A stretch of 64,000 nt of DNA from Amoebophrya sp. A120 (lineage: Eukaryota > Sar > Dinophyceae > Syndiniales > Amoebophryaceae), in NCBI GenBank assembly GCA_905178155.1, contig CAJINV010000027.1, positions 245,295 to 309,294 on the forward strand. Direction: 5' to 3'. Of the stretch, positions 10,801 through 21,341 are shown piece by piece (the stretch's first letter is position 1; each line of letters begins with the position of its first letter). Under the pieces are notes generated by a model. It did not search any database. It was not told the origin of the DNA and saw nothing but the letters and a program-made list of their open reading frames with translations. A program made the translations under genes and the position numbers.

Positions 10801-13800
10801 ACAGCTTCCGAAGACGACGCTGTTGGGAGCATGCCGGAGCATGCGGGGCCGACGGGCAGAACCACAACAACCGGAGCTGCTGCAAGTGGTAATACCGCTA
10901 TCCCGACCTGGGCGGAAACGGTCGAGGGACCCGCGCTGCAAAAAGGTGCGGCCGAAGATGAAAAAGCACCTCTCAGTGCAGACGCTGCCATGAACGCAGG
11001 ATGGAATGCTGCTGCAGTGTGGAGCGCTGCTGCGAGCGCAACTAGCCGCGCGTCTGGACCCGACCCGCGCGTGACCACGGAAACCAACCCGGGCAAAGGT
11101 GTTACCAATGAAAACACACGTCCGGCGACGCCGGCCTCCCAGCAAGAAGCGGAGGCGGCTGCGAGAAGTAATATCGCGTACATGACCGACCCGCGCGAGA
11201 CTAACGAGGCCACCACGCTAAAAAGCGCTGCGGGAAGAAGAAATGCGCCTCACCCGACAGCGATCTCAGAGTGGCCGCAAGCTGTAATAGGCGAGGCATG
11301 GAACACTGTAACACCGGAGGCCGCTGCGAGCCGTAGCAACGCGCGCGAGACCAACAAGGCCATCCAGCTAAAAGGTGCCACTGCAGAAAATGCACCTCCC
11401 GCTACCGCGATCTCAGACCGATCGGAGACTGCAACGAGCACAGCACGGAACACAGCGGGGAGTGACGCTGCCCGAAATGCTGCTGGAAGCGGTAGCCCCG
11501 TGTCGCCGGCCGGCTATGACATAACACCTTCTTCCGCCCGAGGAAAAGATGCTACCATCGGGGGTGCGCCCCTAAGCAAGGCCACGTCAGGCCCGCCAAA
11601 AGCTGCAGCGGACGGAGCCGACAGTGCGGCCGAGAGGGCAACTTCGGTAGATCGGCGAGTCCGCGCGAGGGTGTCCGTGTACCGATACAAACCTGGTGCC
11701 GATAAGCCGGCGCGACCTCTCGTGGCCACGATGATCTCCGAGCCGTGCCACAGGAAAGGTGACGGTAGTACTCGTCTGAAGTGCCGAGGCCGCGCGCCGA
11801 TCGTGCTGCAAAATGTGGAGCTGTGGGACGGTGTCAGGAACCCGGCGTTGCTATCACAAAAAAAGAATATTAAAGTCCCATCTTCGTGCGTGAAAAGCGA
11901 ATTTGTATTTTTGGATGCGGTAGAACCGCCTGTGCTTCTCGTTGTAATTTCTGTATGCGCCGACTTTTGTTTTTCATGTAGCATGGGAAGGCCCTTCTCC
12001 GTGCCAAAATGATACTGCGCTATACTGTTACGTTTTCTGATATGGAACAGTTGCTCATCTCATTTTCATACCTGTACCTGTACCCCAGAGAAACTAAGCG
12101 GCCCGATACCAAAGAAGATAAATTTGTCATGCAGTTTTTCGTGTCAGAAAACGACATTATTGGCTGTCTAGCATGACAAATTTTTTGGAGACCTTTCTCG
12201 TCGTTAATTTAGCATGACAAACGAGTATTGTCGTTTTTGCGGATCAGCATCGAAGATGCTTTTGCGATGGAAAAGCAGCAACACAAGTTTATTTTTTTCT
12301 GGTATGGGGCTACTTTTTCGTAAAATATTCTAGTCGAGCTGCGGCTTATCCCACGAAAAAACTGTTCCACTGTGATAATTTTGCAAGAACCGCATCACAA
12401 GTTTGCTACACATGACACAGAAAATTTGGCATGTTCGTTTCCCAAGGGAAAACGCGCTTAAAAGCCCAATGTCTTTCAGGTGTAGTAGCAAGACAAATAG
12501 TTCTGCGCTCCATTTTCTGCATCACAAGTTCCCAGTGAAACAGTTTTTTCCTGCGATATGGCTGCTCGATGACCGCGGCGAATTCGTGGATGACCCTTGT
12601 ATCCGACAGAAAAGCACACTGACAGTAGAGAAAATCGAATTTGTCATGCGGTTTTTCTTGTCCCAAAACAATTCTCGTTGGTTGTTTAGCATCACAACTT
12701 TTTTTGCATTTTTGTCATGCTGGTCCGCATTATTTCCTCCCTCTAGAATGACAGCAAACACCGTGTCTTGCGGATCAGCATGACAAAGCTTTATTTCGTG
12801 AACGAAAAATAGCAACGCAGGTTCTTTTTTCTTCTGGTATGGGTGTGCATTTCTCTAGGATATCACATCACGGACAAAAACCCACCTTCGATGTACGCAG
12901 AAGAAAACTTCTTGCGATGCGAAATTACAGCCGAAATCCACTATGTATGTAATTTGGTACAGTATGACACTTTTGCCAGTAGGCGTAGGGCAACTGAACC
13001 CTCAATCGCACAACTCTGTATGTAGTCTCTTACCCGCACCACCCCCTACCGCTGCTTGGCCAATGGCAAAAACTAGCTATACCGTTGTCGTTTCTGCCAA
13101 TAAGAAAAGGACTCATGTGTTGTGCGACTTATGTAACTACTAAAACCGTTTTTACTGTCGGGAGGGGGGTGGTTTTCCTGCGGCTTGATAAGCCGGATGC
13201 AGCTTCTTCGACGATCCGGGTTGGCTTCCGCAGATTTGCCTGGGACGCCGGCATTAACCCACAAAAAAGCCCATTCATTTTTCCAGAATCCGAAAACATG
13301 TCTGCTGCGTTTTTAGTTTCACTGGGGCTGTTGCTCTCCGTATTCCATTGCAAAACATATTTTTTTCTGACCCCTATTAACGTCGACGCGTTCATGTACT
13401 TCCCCTAGTCAACCCCTATTGACGTCGACCCCTATTGACGTCGACGCACAACAAGCTGCGTTGTTCTGCATTGCATTCAAACTGAAGTCGTGTTTCGTGT
13501 GCGCCCAGCCGTCTTTTTAGTGTTTGTGCAAACCAGCAAAACAAAGAAACTCTGAATTTCATATGGGCACTTTTTTTCCAGCGATAGGCACTGGCTTCTA
13601 TCTGAACGACCGCCCGATGCTATCGCAAGCGATGCGCGACCCTTCACATGGCAGAGAGGATTTGTCATGCACAACGCAACCTGAGTGGATCTACCTTTTA
13701 TCGCGTTGGTTCATTAAATTCTCTATCTCGAGCTTATTCCGTAGTACTCGTCATCCGCCAGGCAAGGTGCAGCGCGCAAAAAAAGTTTAGATATCATAGT

Positions 13801-16800
13801 AAGTGCACACCGATGCCATTTTGCAGGTCGTCCAGCTGCAGCAAAATTGCATTACAAACGCAAGTCGGCACGATGAAGGGTGTCTTGTCCACGCGATACA
13901 GAAAAATCAAGGGCTTTGCAAACCACCAAGACTTCGCCGGGGTGGGTGTCGCGCTTTCGGATGATGTCCAGGAGTATCGCGTCTGGGCAATGAAGAATAT
14001 GAAGCGGAAAAATATCGTATAGCCCTGTGTCGGGTTTCGGAATGTCGTGCGAGCCTTCTGTACTAACTGGCCCGCCACAAGCGGACAAAGAGGTGGCACA
14101 GCCATCGCGGGTATGAGTTTTCTGCGCAGCCCCCTAATGTATGAGTTTTCCGCACGACAGCCGCATGTGTGAGCTTTTCCTCTTTTATGGGCCTAGATTA
14201 TTGCATGGCAAATTTCCCCGGGCGCCCGAAACTGCGCAGGAGGAGGGACTCGTGGTCAAATATTTTTACAACTACTAAATCCGAAACCCGCATGACAGAT
14301 TGGCTTTTCGGTCTTTTCAGAGGATGCTGAACCTCCTGAACGCCAACGCCTGGCGGACGGCGCACAACTATCACACAAAATTGGTTCGCCCGTGCTCCTC
14401 AGAAAGCAAAGCGCTGGGCACATGATTTTCCTCAATATTCTGCAAGCCGATAATACTGCGCAAATGCGCGAGACACATGCAGGGGGCCCGCTGAGGCTGA
14501 GTAACGCACGTTTATTTCCGTGCCCGCCCGAGCCCGCTCTTGTAGAGAGGCTACAGCTGGAAACAAGGTCCACGTGTAGAAATAAGGACGCTCAAGAAAT
14601 AAGGCCGCTCTTTGCTTTCTAAGGGTCGGCGGGAGAACTACTTTTCGTGGCCATATAAGCTCCGCAACCCCCGCTCTGCTGGATATCGCATTGAAAATTG
14701 TTTTCTTAGGCTGGGGCGGTTTGTAAACTGATAGTGCGTCCGCGTTATGGCTGCATTGCCTGTGACGGGGGTCATTTCGTTGTACACAGCGGCTCCCGCT
14801 TGAGAAAATATTTTTCATGCGGATTTACAATGCCTGCGACGAACTGGGACTGCTGGTATAAATAAGTTCGCGAGGCCCTTCTCTGCTTTGTCAACAAAAA
14901 ATTGCACAGGGACTACAGTGCGCGGAGACGGATTTTCTTTATCACAAAAATGAAAGATCATGACCCATGCCGTAGTTGATGTTGATATGGACCTCCTTTG
15001 ACGCTTGTTCACGGTCGCGCGATAAAGTATTCAAAGCATGACAGATTTTGACGGATTGACTCAACCAAAACTACAGGTTTGGGCGGAAAATCATCGGAAC
15101 AAGCTGTCTCCAGACTCGTACAAGCTATCAATGGCAAATGTGGCTGGGTTTGGAAAAATGCAAAAGTTTGTAATGCAGGTATGGGAGCAGGCCTAGGCCT
15201 AGCACGACAGAGCCAAAAATCCTCGGCTTTAGCTACTCATGCATTCATGCATGATGACAGATTTTTGTGTGCCCGACCAGCCGCATCACAAATTTGAAGC
15301 TTCCCAGACCCAGACATCATATTTACACACCATACAAGCAGGACCTCGTCGATATGGTGAAACTGAACCGCAATCGTTATCATTCGAAAAAACAATAACG
15401 CAGCACCTTTGTCGGGCAGTTCTGCATGGCCAGAAAGTTTGTCATGCGTCCAAGCCCAAGAAGTAGTATTTTTCAACCAGGTCTTAGACTTTGTAATGCG
15501 TTAATCAGGACAAGACAGCCTCTTTGTGACGCAGCTGCACCTTTTAGTCGCGACCAGGCAATAGACCCAAATTTGTCATGCGTCTCTGCCAAGAGATCTT
15601 CTTGTTGATTTGTATAGCAGAGTAGTGTACATCTTGACTATTTTGTGGAAGACACGTTTTTCTAGATGATAATCGCGCCAGCGTCTTCATGTGGTCGGTG
15701 TGCAACGAGCGACTGTGCTGCCCGGAGCGGAGCCCATGCGACTTTGGCGATAAAGCTGTATCCAACAGAAAAAGAAAACCGATAGATCTGGTAGGTTTTT
15801 CACATAGATTCTCACGTTGCACTTCGAGCAAAACTACAAATTCCGCTTTGCATAGCCGCAGGCAATGCACTACTTTTTCATGATGCCAAATGCCTGTAGT
15901 TCGGCATAGGAATAAGAAACATAAATTACCGGGAAGATTTGTCATGCCTAACAGCCAAAATGAGATTTTTCTTGACCCTGATTTATTTACGTGAACACAT
16001 GCTTTTTTTCTGTGGAATAACCAGTCGTGGACACCGCAAGAGACATCATCGCCCTCATCCGGAAGCTGGATCCGGGCTTCGGGGCGAGCAGGACGGGCGC
16101 AGGCACTGCCAGCCTCTCGGAACGCCGGATCTCCTCCGCGTGCAACACAAACGACCTGGAAAACGCACGGCCTTTTCTCGAGCTGATGGACGTGATCGGA
16201 ATTAACTACCACCTCCACACCTACGACACAGTACGCAAACTCTTCCCGCGCCATCCGCTCATCGTGTCTATCAGAGGGAAAAATCCCCCCTCCCCATATC
16301 GAAACGAAGTTTCTGATGCTGGATTTGCGTACACAAATAAGGTCTGTCTTGCTGGAGAGTACTTCAGGCATACGCCAAGCCTGGGGCGAGCGGTTTAGTT
16401 TTGACGCAGGGGACAGCATGACAGGCGTCGGCTCTGTGAGCCCAACAGCATCACAAACCGCCGGCATAATGCGGCGGACTCTCTGGCTTTGCCTTCTTGC
16501 AAGACAGACAGGATTTGTGACCTCAAATCTGCATCGCAAAATTTCAGACGAATGCGCTTTCAATATGGGGAGGGGGGATTTTTCCTTTCAATAGTGTCCG
16601 AGGCAAGCTCAGACTACAGCACTCGCGGGGAATATCGCACGAAAAAAGTGTTTCAGTGTAAGGATTTTGCAAGGTTTGCATCAGAAGTTTGTTCTGCACC
16701 ACAGAGAAAAGTTGCCATGCGAGATTCCTAAGGGAAAACACACCTAAAAATCCATTGTCTTGCATGTGTAGCAAGACAAATACTTGTCAGATACATTTTC

Positions 16801-19114
16801 TGCATTACAAGTTTACAGTGAAACAGTTTTTTCTTGCGATAGGGAATACTCGACGGACCAGAAAAAGCAGTATGTGTCCAGCTTCGACACCGAGTACCCG
16901 CCGTGGGGCAACACCGCGGAAGACAGCTGGTGTGCAGTGAAGGAGAAGCCCTTCGTCAGCGGCCAGTTTTACTGGACCGGCTTCGACTATCGCGGCGAGC
17001 CAACGCCGTTCTACAAATTCCCGAGCCTCACCTCGCACTTCGGCAATTTGGATCTTGCCGGATTTCCCAAGGACAACGCTATGTACCACCGTGCCCTTCT
17101 GGCCGAACCCTTCTCGGAGTCGGGCGACAAGCTCGTACATCTCGTCGCGGCGGATTGGTGGCACAAGACCTATGCAACGAAAAATTTACTGACAGATATA
17201 CATTCACTAGGTTGCAGAGGACAAAGCTCTGCAGACAAACTTTGTCATGCCTGAAATGTCCAGAAGACAGGTTTCCTGGCTGTGTACTTTCTATTACCGA
17301 GTGGTCCACAGTGCAAATACATCCGGAAGACGAATTGGTGTTGCGAAACTTGCAAAAGTGCTGTTGCAAGTGTAATACTGATACATTTTTCCTGGGATAA
17401 AGCTGCGAGCGGGACTGCAAATAACACCACTGCGTTTATGGACAGAAAAAAAACCATGTCAGCTTGTCGCTTGAGTAGTTTGAAATTGAAATGCAACATG
17501 GATACAATATTTTTGTATGGTTCCGACAGGAGAGGGCCTTCTGCGTGATATGCATATTTTCTCATGCTATTTTGCATTCTTGTTTTAGCATTCAAACTGA
17601 ATCTGTCTCTCGCGAACTGTTGATGACATTTCTTTGATTCCATATCGCCGTTCCCCGTTTGGGTGTACGCGAGTGAAAGTGCCGGGAAGGACGGAGTCAA
17701 CCTGATCGGTAAGTACGCGAAGAGCACGAAAAACTTCGGCACCAAGAACCTTTCCGAGCCGTGTCGGCACGCCGAATGGACCCTGATGGCGGAAGACCTC
17801 CAAGGCCTCACCGCGCTTACCGCGGCCAGTGTCAGATACCCCAACATCACAGCCTCGATCGCGAAACCAGGACCCGCTGCGCGCTTGCAGCTCGACGTGG
17901 ACTGGCCGATTGCAAGAAGGCGCCCGTCATCTATCATAAAGAAAAGCGCACCCATAAGCTTGCTTTGCTAGAGTAGTGAGACTAAAAGCTCTGTAGTGCA
18001 GGCAATGCTGTAGGAGCTGTTTTTTCGTAAAAAATGCAATGTGTAATGCGTGATAGATTTGAGATAGGTGGTCCTTGAGAATTTTATCTGGCTAGACCTA
18101 CACTACAAAGCTTCTAGTGACACCAAAAACTACGCAAAATCATTCTTATGTGTGGCACGCGTGTGCTTTTCTTTGTGATAATACCACCGACCGCGAGTCG
18201 CCGTCTGCTGCCGCACGGTTTGGCCGGGCCGATTACGAAAAGCACGTTTCTGGTGCGCGTCGCAGCGTATGACGACGCCGGAATTCTGGTGCGCGACGAG
18301 AGCGCCTTGAAGGTCGACTTCGCCCTGCACTTCGCGCACAAAATAGCGACTTCGTCGAAGCTTCCTGCAAGAATTGTGGGGCTCGGGAGCGGGAATCCCA
18401 CTTCGTTGGAGCAGGAAAAGTATACCCTGCAAAAGTATCGTACCCGTATAAATGCATTACAAATTTCCTCAGCATGAGAAATATAATTTGTAATGCGGAT
18501 TGAGCCTAAGAGCAAGATTTGTAATGCATGAATGCAATTACTGCGAGTACGATACTTTTGCACAGGATGAAAAGCCGCTGAACGCCACCCACGGGTCTAT
18601 CGAAAAAAAATGATTCTGCTATGAGTTTGTCATGCAGCTTTTGCAAGGCCAAGAAAAGAATCTGTGTGCTACCCTAACTTCAGTTACTCACCCGAAATCT
18701 GTCATGCGCCAAGGTGCTCAGTATACAGCACTTTTCACGACCCCACACCACAGCATGGTCACAAGCTCGAGCTATCGTTACTGTTTTGCAAAAATTGCAT
18801 GACAATCGTCAAGCTGAAATTTTTCCATCATTCTTACGCGAATTCTGTTTCACGGGCTTGCCCGCATAGTGCTCGACGTGCAGGAAAGCGGCGAACTAGC
18901 GGATGGCGCTCCTGGACAACCATCTGTGCTTGTCGCTACTGCCCCCGGACTTGAGTCGGCGTCCCTCGCGCTGGTAACGCCGACAATCCCGGCAAGTAGG
19001 ACCCGGGCCCACGCACACCTCCGCGATGAGCCCGTACAGGAGAAGCTCGGGCACTCGATGTCGACCTCAGATGCGGACGCGCAGGACGAGGAGGCGCTTT
19101 CCATCTATGCGTGA
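7898..19114 (+). CDS. Glycoside hydrolase family 2, beta-galactosidase type
   Basis: GH2 enzymes cleave beta-galactosides, beta-mannosides or beta-glucuronides by a retaining mechanism. About 25 exons give roughly 1,540 residues. The start (MRLFPHSLRSFLIVSTKLVL) looks like a signal peptide or anchor, followed by a charged linker. Then come the jelly-roll domain (TLPHDY, AWYKLHLDL, SWWYDGGGIYRHV), an Ig-like domain holding a 290-residue Ala/Thr-rich insert, VGFRRF, and the TIM barrel with NHQDFAGVGVAL and NAWRTAHNY. The acid/base Glu is in FMWSVCNE (about 15,700) and the nucleophile Glu in LIVSEASSDYS (about 16,265/16,600). The C-terminal domains include RIVGLGSGNPTS and GLARIVL. TGA is at 19112-19114. 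The intron at 8214-8437 is GT-AG; many others are introners. The exact substrate cannot be told. Confidence 0.9.
8777..9040. mobile_element. Introner, family A, in the GH2 gene
   Basis: Flanked by a perfect 6-bp duplication ATCCAT (8771-8776 and 9041-9046). The frame continues from REGAPHP into SQNRYHAVAP. Confidence 0.92.
9137..9447. mobile_element. Introner, family B, in the GH2 gene
   Basis: Flanked by GTACG (9132-9136 and 9448-9452). Excision joins DWKVCVY to GVEEHCPEV. Confidence 0.92.
9896..10181. mobile_element. Introner, family A, in the GH2 gene
   Basis: Flanked by TCGAA. Excision gives FRPFRKAWYKLHLDL, the expected GH2 jelly-roll motif. Confidence 0.9.
10770..11640 (+). repeat. 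Ala/Thr-rich imperfect repeat tract inside the GH2 coding region
   Basis: About 290 residues rich in Ala, Thr, Ser and Asn are inserted in the Ig-like domain. Segments such as RETNEATTLK with NAPHPTAIS and RETNKAIQLK with NAPPATAIS show imperfect repeats about 55-60 residues apart. The frame stays open throughout, which favours true coding sequence. Confidence 0.75.
12107..12327. mobile_element. Probable introner in the GH2 gene
   Basis: It interrupts the frame between YPRETKRPDT and ILVELRL. Interior words typical of introners (TTGTCATGC, CATGACAAA) are present. The termini are worn, and the borders are approximate. Confidence 0.5.
12348..12558. mobile_element. Introner, family D, in the GH2 gene
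   Basis: Left ATCCCACGAAAAAACTGTTC and right AACAGTTTTTTCCTGCGATA are inverted copies. Excision joins ILVELRL to LDDRGEFVDDP. Confidence 0.75.
12604..12862. mobile_element. Probable introner, family E-like, in the GH2 gene
   Basis: The right end (TATGGGTGTGCATTTCTCTAGGATA) resembles the family E right end, and the left end is diverged. It follows LDDRGEFVDDPCIRQ. Confidence 0.5.
13258..13582. mobile_element. Probable introner in the GH2 gene, with an internal short repeat
   Basis: The left end (CACAAAAAAGCCCATTCA) and the right end (ATATGGGCACTTTTTTTCC) are inverted relative to each other. It separates VGFRRFAWDAGIN from GTGFYLNDRPM, both expected in GH2 enzymes. Confidence 0.6.
13366..13450. 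repeat. Tandem CCCCTATTGACGTCGA repeats
   Basis: Three to four near-identical copies of CCCCTATTGACGTCGA (one with TTAACG), inside an intron of the GH2 gene. Function unknown. Confidence 0.75.
15126..15333. mobile_element. Introner, family A, in the GH2 gene
   Basis: Flanked by ACAAGC on both sides. Excision joins NKLSPDSYK to QDLVDMVKLNRNR. Confidence 0.9.
15377..15671. mobile_element. Introner, family D-like, just before the GH2 acid/base motif
   Basis: Left ATCATTCGAAAAAACAATAA and right GTTTTTCTAGATGATAA are inverted. AATCG is duplicated at the borders, and excision yields LNRNRASVFMWSVCNE. Confidence 0.8.
16269..16593. mobile_element. Introner, family B, at the GH2 nucleophile motif
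   Basis: Flanked by GTGTC (16264-16268 and 16594-16598). It splits the codons around the catalytic nucleophile, and only excision with one GTGTC copy gives LIVSEASSDYS. Confidence 0.95.
16634..16841. mobile_element. Introner, family D, in the GH2 gene
   Basis: ATCGCACGAAAAAAGTGTTT at the left, inverted at the right. GGGAAT flanks both sides, and excision joins STRGEY to STDQKKQ. Confidence 0.9.
18421..18568. mobile_element. Short introner in the GH2 gene
   Basis: CCCTGCAAAAGTATCGTACC is inverted at the right as GTACGATACTTTTGCACAGG. GAAAAG is duplicated, and the join reads LEQEKPLNATHG. Only about 148 bp long. A related right end occurs near 1757. Confidence 0.85.
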
Positions 19115-21341
19115 ATCTGTCATGCAAAACTACAGCCGGCGCTACCTGCAACCGAGTCGCCGTGATCGAGAACTTGCTGATGCCCTATCAAATGTAAAAA
19201 TGTCTGGGTCTGGAAGAATGCAACTTTTCATGCTAAATCTGAATCATGCATAAATCTGTGTTGCATGATTACCAAAAGTCGTCCAGCTTTGACCAAGTCG
19301 GGAGGGTGTTTCTCATGCAGGATAGGCATGAGAGAGATCGCACAGAATCTGTCATGCTAGGTCCTGCATTCCCGACCTCATGGGTCATGGAAAAGCTGCA
19401 TGACAAATCGCGAATTCTTCCAGAACCAGACACTTTTACATTTGATATGCCCAAACTACTGCCAAATTTGTTCTAGCCCCGTGCGGGCAGCTAGAATCTC
19501 TTCCTGAAGAACTGCGCGCACAACATGAAAAGCGTCGAGTACGTGATGGGGCGTGTGGGAAGCCTGCTGCTGCACCACGGGACGCTACGGCTTTACGGTA
19601 CTGGCAGAGGGCAGTTTTTTCTGGACAACCCTCTCCTGTGCACGCAGGAGGCTGGCGGGGCCGTCAGCTTGCCTAGCGATCAGTTCTGAAGCCGCGACGG
19701 ACACCTCCACGGGCGAAAGGTAATACGGCATCAAGAATTCGCTCCTGCAACTTTGTGCACCGCCCTACTATTCCGTCGTCGGTCGTCCCTCTCTGTGTGA
19801 AGAACCTGCCGTGTGCTATGTGGAAGCACACCTGCGGATGAGGGGGACCTGGGTGCAACGTGTGCGCGGTTGCCCGCAAGTTTGCCTTTCGCGACCACGG
19901 CGTGGCGGCAAAATCGACCACAACTGTGTCTACGAACCGTACTTGACCCACTTCCGCTACATCAACGCGTTTATGAGTACCCGAGGAAACTCTGCTTCGA
20001 GCAGAGACGCAATTTCTCAAATTACTCATGCAGCGGACTACTGTCTAGTGTAACTATATCTGAAAAAAGAAGCTGTGAGAAAAAAGCAAGGGCGGCCGTA
20101 GCCACGACCTAGCAATGGCAAGCTGTTGCGCTTTCTAAACCTAACTCAAAGCATGCGGGCGTTCAGTGTCGCCTGCATTTGAAAAAGCCCGCCCTCGGCG
20201 CGCAAGGGGCTCGCGGCCAAAGTGCAAAATTGCCTATTAAAATGCAAAATCTGTTGTCGGCCCGGACGGGGGCGCGCCTAGTGCTGGCGCAGTTCAGCCT
20301 CCCCGGCGGCTTTGGTGGTGTAACTTGCCGGCCCCCTTTCACGTGGCGTTGTCGCTTGCCTGTTGCGCATGCGCTGCACAAAGCCCCCGAGCCATTTTTC
20401 TGGCGCGGCGGAAGTTTGCTCCGCAAACAAGTCCCCCAACCCGCTCGAAGCGGTAGGGCCGCGACACGAGAAAGTACACGACGATGGCAGGCACAAACAG
20501 CGCGCCCCGGCACTGCGTGATCCTGACAGCCCTGTAGCGTTGCCGTGGCTGCGATTGCGGCGCCGCGTGGTTCTGGGCCTTTCGGGGCCTTGTCCGAACT
20601 GCTCGGAAACCGACGCGCCCAAGGGGGTGGCCCCGGCGTAGGAATGGCCTCAAAATCACTGCCAGACGAGCACGCAGACCGACGAAAAGCAGAGGCGCAG
20701 GTAACTGGGCCGCAGGCCAAAATCGAAGCAAAGAAAAAGCTAAGATTCGCCGCAAGCAGCCGCGCCCGCCTCGTCCCCATGTTGTATTTTAGGCCCAAGG
20801 AGCGGCGCGGCAGGGTTTTCAGATTTGCGCCACAGCAAAAAAAAAAACGCTGCCCGGAAAGGGGCCCGCGTGCAGGCAATTGGGGAAGCCTACGCACGCG
20901 CCCCGCCTTGAAGGGCTCTACTGGGTCTTGCGGTCACGGCCTGGGCCTCCTGCTAGTGGTGGCTACGAATGCGCGATGCAGCCATATGAAAAAAATTGAA
21001 ACCTCATCTGCCTTATTGTTGCGAGGTCAGTTCTACGGTCAGTCTCATGATATAGAGCTGCTAAGACCCAGCGTTGGCGTGGTCCTAAGTAATGCTGGCG
21101 TAAGGAAATTGGTCAGTTTACCGGCACTAAGCCTGAATTCCCAGCAGTGCAATTTCCGAAGCAAAGCAATATCATTCAAACACACATGCCCAACGTAGAA
21201 GACGGAAAGACCTCTAGGTTGTTGATTCGCATGTAAGTACGCCCGATTAAGTAGCCACGTATTGAAAACAAAATAATGGTCTGCGACTAGCCGGCCTGCC
21301 TTTCGCCGATGAAGGACTGCTAGTGGAACCGCCCAGCTACC
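19115..21341. other. Intergenic region with an introner and a GC-rich block
   Basis: An introner at 19186-19446 lies just past the GH2 stop. A frame at 19495-19689 (containing NMKSVEYVMGRVGS) and another at 19811-20053 are open but match nothing I recognise. The block at 20160-20950 is GC-rich with overlapping open frames on both strands (217 codons +, 244 codons -), neither with recognisable domains. I call no gene here. Confidence 0.4.
19186..19446. mobile_element. Introner, family A, downstream of the GH2 stop
   Basis: Perfect A termini flanked by ATGCCC (19180-19185 and 19447-19452). It lies 70 bp past the GH2 stop, so it is in a 3' untranslated exon or an unrecognised coding exon. After excision one frame reads VAVIENLLMPKLLPNLF and stops. 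Confidence 0.9.

Noticed and set aside
15544-16563. 339-codon frame on the - strand
   Set aside because: It runs antisense through GH2 exons carrying the catalytic motifs and two introners; sense coding is certain there.
20163-20897. 244-codon frame on the - strand
   Set aside because: It overlaps a + frame in GC-rich DNA, has no recognisable domain, and no other gene in the window is on the - strand.
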